Positions 1-10,295 of a stretch of 64,000 nucleotides of DNA are shown piece by piece (positions within the stretch are counted from its first letter, which is position 1; the number at the start of each line of letters is the position of its first letter). Source of the stretch: Klebsormidium nitens (lineage: Eukaryota > Streptophyta > Klebsormidiophyceae > Klebsormidiales > Klebsormidiaceae). Made by a program: the position numbers and the translations under genes. The notes beneath the pieces were generated by a model. It made no database searches. It was not told the origin of the DNA and worked only from the letters and a program-made list of their open reading frames with translations. The stretch spans positions 2,891 through 66,890 of the forward strand of contig DF237028.1 in assembly GCA_000708835.1 (NCBI GenBank), in the 5' to 3' direction.

Positions 1-603
1 CCGCGCTTTTTCATAAGTGTACCGTGAATGTAGTAGTCGGACACTCAAGGCATGCGATATCATGCCACTGTGGGCGAGTTGAAAAGTCGTAGAGCCGGAT
101 GTCAATATTCAGAAAGTTAAAAGCTACCGGCCGGCCGGCTGAGCGCAAATTTAAGAGCTACCGGCGTCAATAGCGCTACAGAAAATTACATGAGGGTTCT
201 ATAGCGCGCTCCATCGTCGCGTAGCGTTCTCCAGCGGAGCCAGATTTGGCCTTCCGCTAGCCCATCCGAGATCGATTCTGGACGGTCTTCGTCTCGTAGC
301 GCACGTAGCGCAAGCTTTGGACATCGACCAGCTCACCGCCGAGCTACCGCAGAGGCCTTCCTACCGATTTCTTTAATCCACGCTACAATCTGCTTCCGGG
401 CGCGCTACATTGAACGCTACCTAAATCTCCCATGTAGAATTCCTAGTTGGTTGCAAAAAGTACTTCTATATCCCGACGCCCACTTGAAACTCCGAGGGAA
501 CAGACCGAAAAATGGATGAACCTGTTGCGGCCTCATTGGCATCGTCGGACAATGCAATTGAAGGAGTCGGCAAAAGGTTTGAAGCTCCTGCCAAAAGAAG
601 ACT
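1..603. other. Intergenic, no gene seen; short GCTAC-rich words
   Basis: I see no supportable coding region here. Between about 121 and 420 the pentamer GCTAC or its complement GTAGC recurs at least ten times in varied contexts (such as agctaccgg, gcgctaca, cgtagcgc), which looks like decayed short repeats. Four A residues at 593-596 give a T-run on the minus strand just past the 3' end of the tRNA gene, a plausible RNA polymerase III terminator. Confidence 0.5.
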
Positions 604-676
604 GACCGCGACGGGAATCGAACCCGCGACCTTTGGATCCGAAGTCCAATGTGCTAATCCACTACACCACGAGGCC
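604..676 (-). tRNA. tRNA-Arg (anticodon UCG)
   Basis: The minus strand folds into a cloverleaf. It has a 4-bp D stem, a 5-bp anticodon stem (TTGGA/TCCAA) closing the 7-base loop CTTCGGA with anticodon TCG, a 5-base variable loop and a T arm with GGTTCGATTCC, which is also a good B box. There is no intron. The 7-bp acceptor stem (GGCCTCG with CGCGGTC) has one G-U pair and one T/C mismatch at the fifth pair. A minus-strand TTTT lies about 8 bases past the 3' end, as expected for a Pol III transcript. CCA is not encoded, which fits a nuclear gene. The mismatch leaves some chance of a decayed copy. Confidence 0.85.
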
Positions 677-764
677 ATGGTCTAGCATTAGCCTTTCGCC
701 AGAGTAAATTGTATATCATAATTAGCGCCAGCGACCAACCACTATAACATCATCCTACGTGGTC

Positions 765-785
765 GCCGAGGGCTTCGCCCTCGGC
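765..785. repeat. GC-rich inverted repeat (hairpin)
   Basis: The arms gccgagggc and gccctcggc are perfectly complementary around the loop ttc. It sits 90 bases upstream of the tRNA on that gene's own strand. I know of no function for it. Confidence 0.6.
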
Positions 786-817
786 ACACCTAACCCGCCC
801 ATATTTCTCACTTAGAA

Positions 818-846
818 GCGGCCGGGGACGGCGGTCCCCGGGCCGC
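818..846. repeat. GC-rich inverted repeat (hairpin)
   Basis: A stem forms from gcggcc plus ggggac against gtcccc plus ggccgc, with one extra G and a 4-base loop. It is close to the 765-785 hairpin. It could be structural or part of a decayed repeat. Confidence 0.6.
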
Positions 847-1142
847 CGAGCCCTCTCTCCTCAGAAATGAATTGAACAGGTCTGTCATTTTGAGACTGAA
901 GTCAATCCTAGCTGCAACTTTCAAGTTCCAATGCCATTGCCAAGCGATGTCACTGTCAGGGCCACCTGGAGGCGGCCTGCTCTCTCGTCACAAGCCAATG
1001 GTGGGTAAGAACGGCACACTGGGGACTGCGGCTTCGTAGCTAGCCAAGATATTATAGGTGCCATTTCTAAGTGAGTTGGAGCAATTCTAGGTGCAGCGGA
1101 AGGGAAGGCAGCTCGCTGCCACCGTGCAGTGCATTGGGAAGC

Positions 1143-4100
1143 ATGGTGGCTGCCGCTGCAGCATTGCGGAGCAGCGTGCACCCCTGGCTGACCGCCCCCT
1201 CCGCGCCTGCTAGCGGCTGCAGCTCTGGCAGGCCAGCATTAGGCCGAGCATCAAAGTCTGCATGTTCCAGCTGGATAAAGGATGGGGCGGCCAGGTGGCG
1301 GTCACAGGCGCTGGGCACGGCGATGGGGCGCCACCGCAGTCGGAGCATGGTGCGCGTCAGCATGGTGGCCACGCCATGGCCAGGCCTGGGCAGGAGGTGC
1401 GCACGAGCTCGGTGGCATTTGGCCTCATGGCAGAGCTTTGCCAGTCTGGACACGGCTGGAAAATCACCTTATGGCCTCCTGTGAAAACTGACGGTTCTAT
1501 CCTATTAAATGTTATCAAGGTTGGATTCAGATATGTGTTCGGCAAGTGTGATCTGTATTGGCAAGAGTATTGGGGAGCTCAAATGACTGAATTTGTTGCA
1601 GTGGTGGTCGAGCAAAGCAGGTTTGACATTGCTATGATGGTGGTGGTGCCATCGCCATCTCATGGACGTTGTATGGGAGCCAGCAAAGGGGCTCACCATA
1701 TCGAGGCAGGGCTGACCTGTCAATATAGGTGACTCAATGTCAAAAGCACACGGGGCGCCCTTCCTCAGCCTGCAGCCCCATCCCCCTAGAACTCTTCCCT
1801 TCATGTAACAAGTGGTGGCAAACAGCTCTAACTGCGGTGGTGCCCCTCCCTTGTTCAGGCGCCATAATGAGGACTGGCTGTTTGACCCGCTGGGGCTAGG
1901 CCCAGCAGGGCGGCCGGCCTTTGAAAGAGATGTTGCGGGCCACTCAGAGGAGGACGGCCTGCTGGCCCCCCTCCTGCGGCTGGTGGGGGGCAGGGGCCCC
2001 AACCGGCCCGCTCCGGAGGGCGCCAGTCCACGCACAGGGGCGCCCCGAGGGGGAAAGGGACCTGAGGACACCAGTATTGGCTTTGAGGACTTTTTCAAAG
2101 GTTGGGGACATCGTTGGAACTCAACGCTGAGCGTGCTCTGAGAACCACCTAATGCCCTCAACGGCAAGTCCTTTGACTGCTGTATGTTTCCCCTCTTTCT
2201 TGTGAGCATCTCGTCCACCAAGCGAGGATCTGCACAGGTGTCACAGTGGTGGCTGCTGGCGTGCAGGCAAGCTGCCTGGCAAGCTGCTGGAGCTGCTGCT
2301 GCTGCTGGCGCTCTCGCGTGTGGGCGTCTACCTGCCGCTGCCGGGGGTCGACGTGGCCGCCTTCGCCGGCAGCATCGACCAGGTCAGGGCCGCAATGCAG
2401 CCTGCCTCGAGGCTTGTTTACATGCATGGGATCAGCTGACCAGATAGGGTAGAGGCTGTGCAATAAAGGCAGACTTTCTGGAGTCCCGTCATTGCTCAAC
2501 CCTTTCGCCCAATGTTTTGGATCTCAAGACTTCTTGTTGCACCCAGTCTTCGCCCTTGTGATGGGAAGCCTCACCGACGGCGGTGCATTTGGTTTGCAGG
2601 AGGGCGTCCTGGGGCTGATCAACACGCTGTCCGGCGGTGGCATTGCGCGCGTGGGCGTGTTCTCGCTGGGCATCGTGCCGTACATCAACGCGCAGATCAT
2701 CATCCAGCTGGCCACCACCGTGTTTCCCAAGCTGGGCGACCTGCAGAAGAAGGAGGGCGAGGCCGGCCGCAAGAAGATCCAAAACTACACGCGCTACGCC
2801 GCGCTCGGCCTGGCCCTCGCGCAGGTACCTACCCGCCACCGGCCGTGCTCTGCGAAGGCCTGTTGACGATGCGCTAGAGACATGTTTGCGGACTTCCGAA
2901 GGTGTTATACATGTATGATTGGAGTCGTTGGCCTCCTTCGGGGCCGACAGTCCTCTTCAGAACAGAGTAAGAATATCAAGCTCATCCGACCATCCTGGCC
3001 CCCTGTCTGGTTGCAGGCGGTGTCGCAGGTGCTGTTCCTGAAGCCGTACGCGTACCAGTTCGACTCGGGCTTCTTTGGCGCGAGCGTGCTGGTGCTGACG
3101 GCTGGCGCGATGATCGAGGTGTTCATCGCGGACTGCCTGGGCGAGCTCAAGCTGGGCAGCGGCACGAGCCTGCTCATCTTCACCAACATCGTCTCGTACC
3201 TACCCGCCTCCATCGGCCGCACCGCCGCCGATGCCGCCAAGACCGCCAACTGGGGCGGCCTGGCCGCCATCCTGGCCACCTTCGTGCTGCTCATCGGGGG
3301 GATCATCTACGTGCAGGTCAGACAGGCACGAACGCACGCATTCCAGACGGATGCGCAGGTTCAAAGCGCGAGCTGCTCGTAAGGGAGTTGCTGTGTGTGG
3401 TGACACGAAAGCTCGAATAGCTCTTTCCGCAAAAAGTGGTTTCTCGCCCGCAAGTCGACTGTTGTTGGCTTTGTCTTTGGTTCTCCTCTGCATGCTCGGC
3501 TGCAGCGCTCCTCTAAACTGCGTTCCTGTTCTGACTTTTGGTGTCGCCCCCTCAGGAGGCGGAGCGGCGCATCCCCATCAACTACGCGTCGCAGTACCGC
3601 GCCGGTCGTCTCTCCACCAAGAGCTACCTGCCCTTCAAGGTAACCACTGCGTCCCTACGACCGGGCACTCTCCTCCCGCTCTCGTCCCTCCTCGAAGCCA
3701 CTTCCTTGCACGCCGTCCCTTACTTCCCCTTCCCCGCAGGTGTCAATCGATGCATGCGGTGTCCCGTTTGTGCGCAGGTGAACGCGACGGGCGTGATGCC
3801 GGTCATCTTCGCGTCGTCGCTGCTGGTGGCCCCCTCCTCGCTCGCGCGCTTCACTGATGCCGAGTTCCTCAAGACCCTCGCCGTCGCCCTCTACCCAGGA
3901 GGTGCGCCGCGCTGCCCCACAGCCTCTCGTCCGTGTTGCGCATCATCTCGTTCGATTTGGGAGCCCAAGAAGACTGCACATTTGAAAGGGGGTTTTTTGT
4001 TCGATGACTTCTGCTCGCAGTCGACACTCAGCACCATGCAGGCACTTCTTTCGAAGTCGCCCTCGCAGGTTGAGTACCGTATGAGAAGCTACTGCCGCCT

Positions 4101-4887
4101 TTCAGCGGCATAAGGGCCCCCTCTCGTGGCTGCGTTTGCTCTTCCTGCTTGTCCCGCAAGCTGGGCCTCAGCCCCCCCTACTGCCGTCGCTGAGTGGCAC
4201 ACGTGCGGCGTCGTGCAGGCCCGCTGTACTTGCCGACCAACGTGGCGCTGATCGGCTTCTTCAACTACTTTTACACGTTCGTGCAAATGGACCCCACCGA
4301 GGTGGGCGACAACCTGAAGAAGGCCGGCGCCAGCATCCCCAACACGCGGCCCGGCAAGGCCACCGCCGCCTTCATCGAAACCGTGAGCGCAGCCGGCACT
4401 CGCTCGGGGTAAAGACTGGCGGTGTGTGCAGCCAGCCTGAGTGCAGGGGCAAGTGCCGCCGTCTTCCGCCGCAACAGGTGCACAGGTTTTTATGTAGGTG
4501 CTCCAGCCGTATAAGCGACGCCGTATCACTAACGATGTCGCTGGAGCGGTTCCCTTGGGAAGGTGGGACCTACGATGCGTTGAGCATGGGCCTGATTTTG
4601 GCTTGTGCCTGACTTGCTAGCTTCTTCTGGTTGAGCGTGGCGGGCCTGACGTGGTCGTATGTGGTGGGCCGCAGGTGTTGACGCGCATGTCCATATTGGG
4701 GTCCGTGTTTCTGGGCGTGCTCGCCGTGGCCCCTGAGGTGGCGGAGAATACGACGCACCTGACGGCGTTCCGCGGCTTTGCGGGCACGAGCGTGCTCATC
4801 CTGGTGGGCGTCGCCACCGACAGCGCGCGCAAGATCCAAGCCGAGCTCGTCTCGCAAAAGTACCTCACCTCCGAGCCGGACACGTAG
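1143..4887 (+). CDS. SCY1: Plastid SecY preprotein translocase subunit
   Basis: This is the central pore subunit of the thylakoid/plastid Sec translocon, working with SecA, SecE and Alb3 to insert and translocate proteins. Exons: 1143-1294, 1859-2100, 2267-2382, 2600-2824, 3017-3316, 3556-3639, 3778-3901, 4219-4382, 4675-4887. They join in phase to 539 residues, close to plant cpSecY. Core features visible are RVGVYLPLPGVD at the first membrane segment, VPYINAQIIIQLA, the cytoplasmic ERRIPINYASQ loop, YLPTNVALIGFFNYFYTF, GASIPNTRPGK and HLTAFRGFAGTSVLILVG. The seven core exons are secure. The first two are inferred: exon 1 gives an Ala/Ser/Arg-rich plastid transit-like peptide and exon 2 a linker with DPLGL. 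Donors are GT; the one at 2101 (gttggg) is weak. A plastid rather than ER (Sec61) identity follows from the bacterial-type loops. Confidence 0.93.
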
Positions 4888-6258
4888 CGCCAGCCCAGCG
4901 GACGCCCGGGCTTGGGGCCGCGAGTGCCGTCAAGCTTGGGCTAATAGTCTGCTTGTTTCCTGGGGGCGATTGGGCGTTCCAACGGGGACTTTGCCAACTC
5001 TGCAGTTTGACTTGAAGCAATGTGGCAATGGTGATGTGCGGATTGCACGAGTGGCTATAGACCGACGAGTGGCTCGTCGACATGGTGCTTTCGCAGCTTA
5101 CAGAGCCACTCGAACTTGATCGATCCAAGCGGCTTGTGCAACACTGTTGTGGTCTGAACAGATCCACTACACGGTCGTGTATAGCTTTTCGATAGTTGCA
5201 TACTATGATGCAGAGGCAGTCGGCTGAGGTTGTCCATGTGATGTCATGTCGCTCATGGGGGCCTCTCGATGGCTCAGATTTCCTGCTGATTGTCTTTGTA
5301 AGCCCGTGCATGAGTCGAGTTCTGTACGTTTCGATGAATTGCCTTTGAAGGCTCGTGACTGCCTGCGGGATGTGACATCAATCTCTTGGACAGTCGGCAT
5401 TGTTCCCAACGACGTTGTAAGACAGGCATGCGCGCTCGACGTCGGATGTACGATTCCGACAATAGACTCGTGGGCAACCGGAAGTTCATGCACTGAATAT
5501 GCCCAATTGCGCTTTCAAGCGATCGGCTTCGCCCGCGATTCCGACCATGCATGGAAGCACGTCCAATGATGCCATTTAAATGATCCGGGAGCACCCGGCA
5601 TCCGACCTCATGCGGCGGCCGTTGCGCAAGCACATGGGAACTGTACCGTCTGTACGAGCATGAATGTCAATCATTGAGCTGTGCAGGAGCTGCTCATGAT
5701 CATGTGCATCCTGGATCGAGAATATCTCATCACTGCGCAGTGCGAAGCTTGAAGAGGCACGTACGCAATTCCCCGTGTGGCTCATACATCAACGATAAGC
5801 CTGTGACTGCAGCACGGTTGAACATATAAATACATGCTGAATTGACGAGGCAGCATCGAACTATTCACTCGTCCACCAGTAAGTCAAAGTCACTGCCTTA
5901 TGACAAAAACAAAATGGCGCTATATTTTAGGTTCTACAGCTTTTCAATGCGCCACAGGAAGCTCAAATATACGCTGGCGCTCTGTGCTTTGAAAAGTGTC
6001 ACTTTCTGCAGTTCAGAGACATTGCCCGTTGTCGTAGGACCACATTGAACCCTGATCTCCACATACATTCGGAAGAACTCAACTCTTGTGCGGGCCCGTT
6101 GTTATGACGAGAAGGGCCTTTCTATATTACCTTCAAGGAGCCAGGCTTGACTGGGGCGAGGCGGGCACCTCTTTGGCGTCAACGCGAGCGGTGGAGGGTG
6201 ACAGCGGCAGCTGGTGCGGGGGGGGGCCGAGCCGCCGTCACGAGCTGCCCAGTAATTG
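4888..6258. other. Convergent intergenic region, no gene seen
   Basis: This spacer lies between the 3' ends of the SecY and LPAT2 genes. Open frames up to about 120 codons occur on both strands, but none has recognisable protein content or consistent splice sites. It should hold both 3' UTRs. A TGTAA, the usual green-algal polyadenylation signal, occurs near 5296 on the + strand. Confidence 0.4.
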
Positions 6259-9200
6259 TCAATCTTGGTGCCGCCGGGGGAGGACCGCGGTGGGCTCGGC
6301 CTGGGAGTAGCGCAGGAAGAAGACCATGATAGCCGCCAGCAGCGCCAGCCCGCCGCACGTCACCCCCACCGACAGCGCCGTCACGTGGCCCGACGCCACC
6401 GCCAGCACCAGCGCCCGCAGCGCCAGGCCCCACACCAGCAACGACCAGGCGCACGTGATCTGGACCAAGCATGCAGATACGAGGCAGTTAATGGCACCGT
6501 GCGGACATGTCGGAAGCCGAGGGCTGTGCCAAGTTTGACCACAGTCTGCAGCTGAGAAGTGGTGCGCGACCTTCCCGCGGGGCTCAGGCGACAGAGTGGT
6601 GTGTCTGTGTGAGCGCGCTCACCAGCAGCGAGTTGCGCGGCCGCGGCTGCGGCTTGTACAGCTCCTCCGGGAAGGTGCCGACCCGCTCGTGCTCCGCCAG
6701 CATCTTGTCCTGCACCAAGAGACGGCCGCCCACTGGTCACGCCGCAGGCTTCGCACCAGCCCTGCGCTTCTTTCAGTGCATCTATCCATCTCCTGAGAGG
6801 AGGTCATGGCGAGAAGACAGAAATACAAAGTCGGCAACCCGGCCAGTGTCCTGCTGTCTGGGCTCGGGCAGCTGATGTGAGCACATGACCATCGGCCGCC
6901 ATTTCTTGCGGTTTGGTAGCGGCCCTGAAGGGGAGGGGCTGTGGAGGTACCTTGGCTATGAAGACGTCGCGGCACCATTCGGCGACCCCCTCGTCGTCTT
7001 CCGGCAGGGCGCCAATGTCGTACCGCTGCAGGCGCACGTGGATCTGCACCCCACACGACACCCGCCACATGGTCAGCGCACTGCCTGATCGCCGCCCCTC
7101 TCAGTTGCTAGCAGGCTGCTCAGCATAAGGCTTCTCCGGACTCAAACATAACGTCTCGCTCAGGCAAACGTTCCAGATACGCAGGCAGAGCAGACCACGC
7201 TGGCGACAAAGCCAACGAGGCGGGGTGGGAGCGGGGCGAGAGGGCTGACCTCGCCGCCGCGCCCCTGGAAGAGGCCGGCCATGGACATGGGGAAACCCAC
7301 CGGGGCGAACGTGATGTCGTAGACGGCCTTCACCTCGTGGCGCATGTGATGCACCGCCGTCACAAAGCCCTGCACCGCAGCAATACAATTGTCTGATTTC
7401 ACTTCCTGAAAGCTCTTCGGACGGCATCCATATAAGAGCAGATCAAAAGCAGAAACACAAGCAGCATAAGAAGCTGGGATCTACTACCGCTTTTAAGATC
7501 TGGTTAGGACGGCTGAACCACCTTGGTTTTGGGCACGAGGGTGTGTTGAGGCACGGGGAGGCCCTTGGAGGCGGCAAACTCCTGCGCCGCGCGCAGCTTG
7601 GCCTGCGTGAAGCGGGTGCCCTCCACGAACAGGCACAGCCAGGAAGGGCGCGGATACGAGGCCAGCTGCGAAAAACCCTTCTGCACAGCGCAGCACAGTG
7701 CAACACAGGGTCAGGCGGCGAAAAAGAGTACACGCCGATTGCAGGTATCTGACCCACAATCTGCAAACAGTAAACGGGCAGAACAAGCAAAAGGCACGAG
7801 TTCAAGCTCCAGAGCGAGCCCCTTTTTGGTCTGATTCCCCCAGTCTACGAGAGCGGCCGCGTACTTCGAGGATTGCCTGGTCCACGGCCCAGTTGCGCGC
7901 CAGGAAGATGTACTCCTGGAACCACATGGACCACCCAAACACCTGCACGCAGCAACGCCGTATCAGACTCACATCAGCATTTCATGGAAATTGCAAAGAG
8001 GACAATCCGCTTTCATAATCGGCATCCTTACAAACTAGAGGGGGCAGGCGAAGTTCGGATTGCCTGAGTCAGTGGGGCTTTGCCATGGAGAGGGAGCTCG
8101 AGGAGGGTGAAGCTCACTGGGAGTAGGCGTGACGATTTCTTCATGACGGCTTTGGCGCCCGCCAGGCAGCCCACCCGCTGCACACGCCCCACCACAGGCT
8201 GTCAGCGAACTGGGGCGTCGGGATGGGGCAGTCAGCACGAGAGCCAAGCCAGCGGAATGCCAGTACGAAAAACGTGGACCCGAGGAAGGTGAGAAGAGAC
8301 ACTGCAGGGCAAAAGCAGGGTGGAAGCGCTCACGTTGGCCATGCCCCAGCCGACGAGCCAATCGACGTCACTGCGGTGGTTGCACACAACAATGGCCGCC
8401 TCCTTGCCTGCACGCACCGCCACTTGTCAGACGCCATCACAGGTAGAGCAGGTAGACGGGCGACCAGGCAGAGGGCAGCAAGGGCCACTCTGGACAAGCC
8501 CCACAGCTTCTGACCGCGCCGAGAAGGGACAATGACGCGCAGGGTGCAAGAGAAGGTGCCTCACCCATCTTGTCAAGAGTCTCGGGCTCCACGAACAGCT
8601 TGGGCTGCACGCAGACACGCGAGCAGCCAGTCAGATGGGGCAGTCCGCTACACAGAATGCAGGAGCCTCTCTTGGTGCTTGTTCAAGGGCAGTCTGCAGA
8701 CTCCTGGGGACCAGCTCGAAGCCAATGTGCACCACTAGAACAATGAAAAGCCATTGCTTGATGATGCAGCTAGCACGCGTCACGGGCTTCCAGAAGGTCG
8801 GCTCCAGTTGCAGTGGGAATGTCCCGTCCTGCCTGTCTGGGGTGGCAGCGAGCGGCTCACCTTCATGCCGCCCCACCAGTCGGCAATGAAGACGACCTGG
8901 GCCCAGAGGAGCAGGCTGAGGTAGTAGTTGACATGGCGGTACAGGCGCCGCGAGCAGGGCCAGATGAGCAGCAGGGTCACCAGCTGCACACACACGCAGC
9001 GCATGAGCATCACGGCAGGGGCACAACACTGCAGCTTGCCGTTTCACTTTCCTAAGATGCAGATGCTACCACGAAATTGTCCAGAGGGCTGCATCCAAGC
9101 GAAGGGATGCGGGCCACAGATCTGAGCTGAAAGGAGCTCTCCGCGAGGCAGCATTGCAACGAAACAACCAATTGTCGTGTTGAGCACACACAATCAAATT

Positions 9201-9548
9201 AGCCTTAACAAAGCATCAGAGCTCCCCGCAGGACTTGCAACGAAGGTGATCAGAGCATGCCACACAGGACTACCGTTTCAACCCACAGAGAAGAACATCT
9301 GACTATGCGAGTTTCGGATTCAGCCCTGTGATTGCACAAGTGACATTCTTCCCAGCACCAGCTATGACTGGGCTGCCTCTTCAAACGTTTGTCTACCCCT
9401 CTTCCTTATGCGAGTGACTGCACGTGCTAAATGTCATTCCCCACTTTCCGTGCGGTGTTGTGCGGTTTACCTGCACTGCATTGATGAGCAACCCGCTTGC
9501 AAAGAACACCAGGCCAAATGGCAGCACAATGGCAATGCCCAGCCCCAT
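6259..9548 (-). CDS. LPAT2: 1-acyl-sn-glycerol-3-phosphate acyltransferase (LPAT2 type)
   Basis: This enzyme transfers an acyl group from acyl-CoA to the sn-2 position of lysophosphatidic acid, giving phosphatidic acid for membrane and storage lipids at the ER. Eleven exons, 5' to 3': 9548-9471, 8983-8861, 8604-8565, 8407-8334, 8177-8118, 7942-7865, 7680-7522, 7369-7250, 7043-6951, 6709-6623, 6459-6259. All junctions are GT-AG and in phase, giving 370 residues, typical of plant LPAT2/3. The PlsC catalytic block NHRSDVD (about 90-96, the HX4D motif) and EGTRFT (about 171-176) are intact. [19 protein letters not shown] and the N-terminal hydrophobic segment match the ER subfamily. The last exon encodes two predicted membrane segments before RYSQAEP. 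It diverges from the BUD22-like gene across about 750 bp. Confidence 0.95.
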
Positions 9549-10295
9549 GCCTCGCTCCACCGCGCAGCCAGCTGGGGGACACCCAGGGCGGGGATGCGCC
9601 CCGCAGTACTAGAGATGCCGAAGTCTTCCTTACCCTGCCCACAGCCAATGCTGCACAACAGTTCGGCGCGACTGAACGCTCAACAAACTTTGCTTCTTGA
9701 ATCTGAAAATGCAATCTCTGCCAGTGCCCTTGCAAGTTGCATTGGCGTGGTGGTCATGCAGAACTTGGATTCGGGAGAGAAGCGAATGAAGCACCCCATC
9801 CTGGACATGGGCCCTCAAAATCCAATCGTGGCCGTCCAGATTTGTTATCGGGCGGGTATCACGAGCAATTGCAGCATGTCCCTTTGCATGGGGGTTACGA
9901 TCATATAAATTGACGTCCACCGTCCACGGTCATTACACTCCTGATGTCACTCTGCAAAACCTTTCTCGATTGGTGCCTGCATTGTAGCCTGAGGCTGAAG
10001 AAGTTGTAGCGCTGCGCCCGCCAGCTGTTCGTGCTGCCGTCTTGGTCTCGGGGACGAGATGAAGGGGTTGACAGATGACCGGGGCTTGCCTGAAAAGGCA
10101 CGGAAGAAGGTGTGGCAGCGGAAAGGAGGACGGCCAAGGTCAGATTTGGGTGGTGTAGAAGATGGAAGGACACAGCGCGTTTCTGCGTGTACTTTGGAAC
10201 CTGGCGCCAAAAAGCTTCTTCATCAGTTGACAATGGTTATTCTCAGATAAGTGACGCAACATCCAAAAGTGGGTCTAGCCCTTAACAATGCTGAC
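9549..10295. promoter_or_regulatory. Divergent promoter region, LPAT2 / BUD22-like
   Basis: This intergenic stretch separates two genes transcribed away from each other, so it should hold both promoters and 5' leaders. I could not identify a TATA box or specific operator with confidence. A non-coding first exon of the BUD22-like gene may lie in the right half, because an acceptor (tttcgcag) occurs just after the ATG used here. Confidence 0.4.

Larger units (their letters stand above)
677..1142. other. Intergenic region with two strong GC hairpins
   Basis: This lies between the tRNA and the plastid SecY gene. It contains a 9-bp perfect stem with a three-base loop at 765-785 and a longer GC-rich stem at 818-846. 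No credible coding region is visible. The part after about 900 probably includes the SecY promoter and 5' leader. Confidence 0.4.

Noticed and set aside
1505-2221. 238-codon open frame on the minus strand
   Set aside because: It is antisense to the SecY 5' exons, has low-complexity Ser/Arg/Pro content and His runs, and no domain.
5246-5569. 107-codon open frame on the + strand in the SecY/LPAT2 spacer
   Set aside because: It has no recognisable content, no splice support, and a competing frame on the opposite strand.
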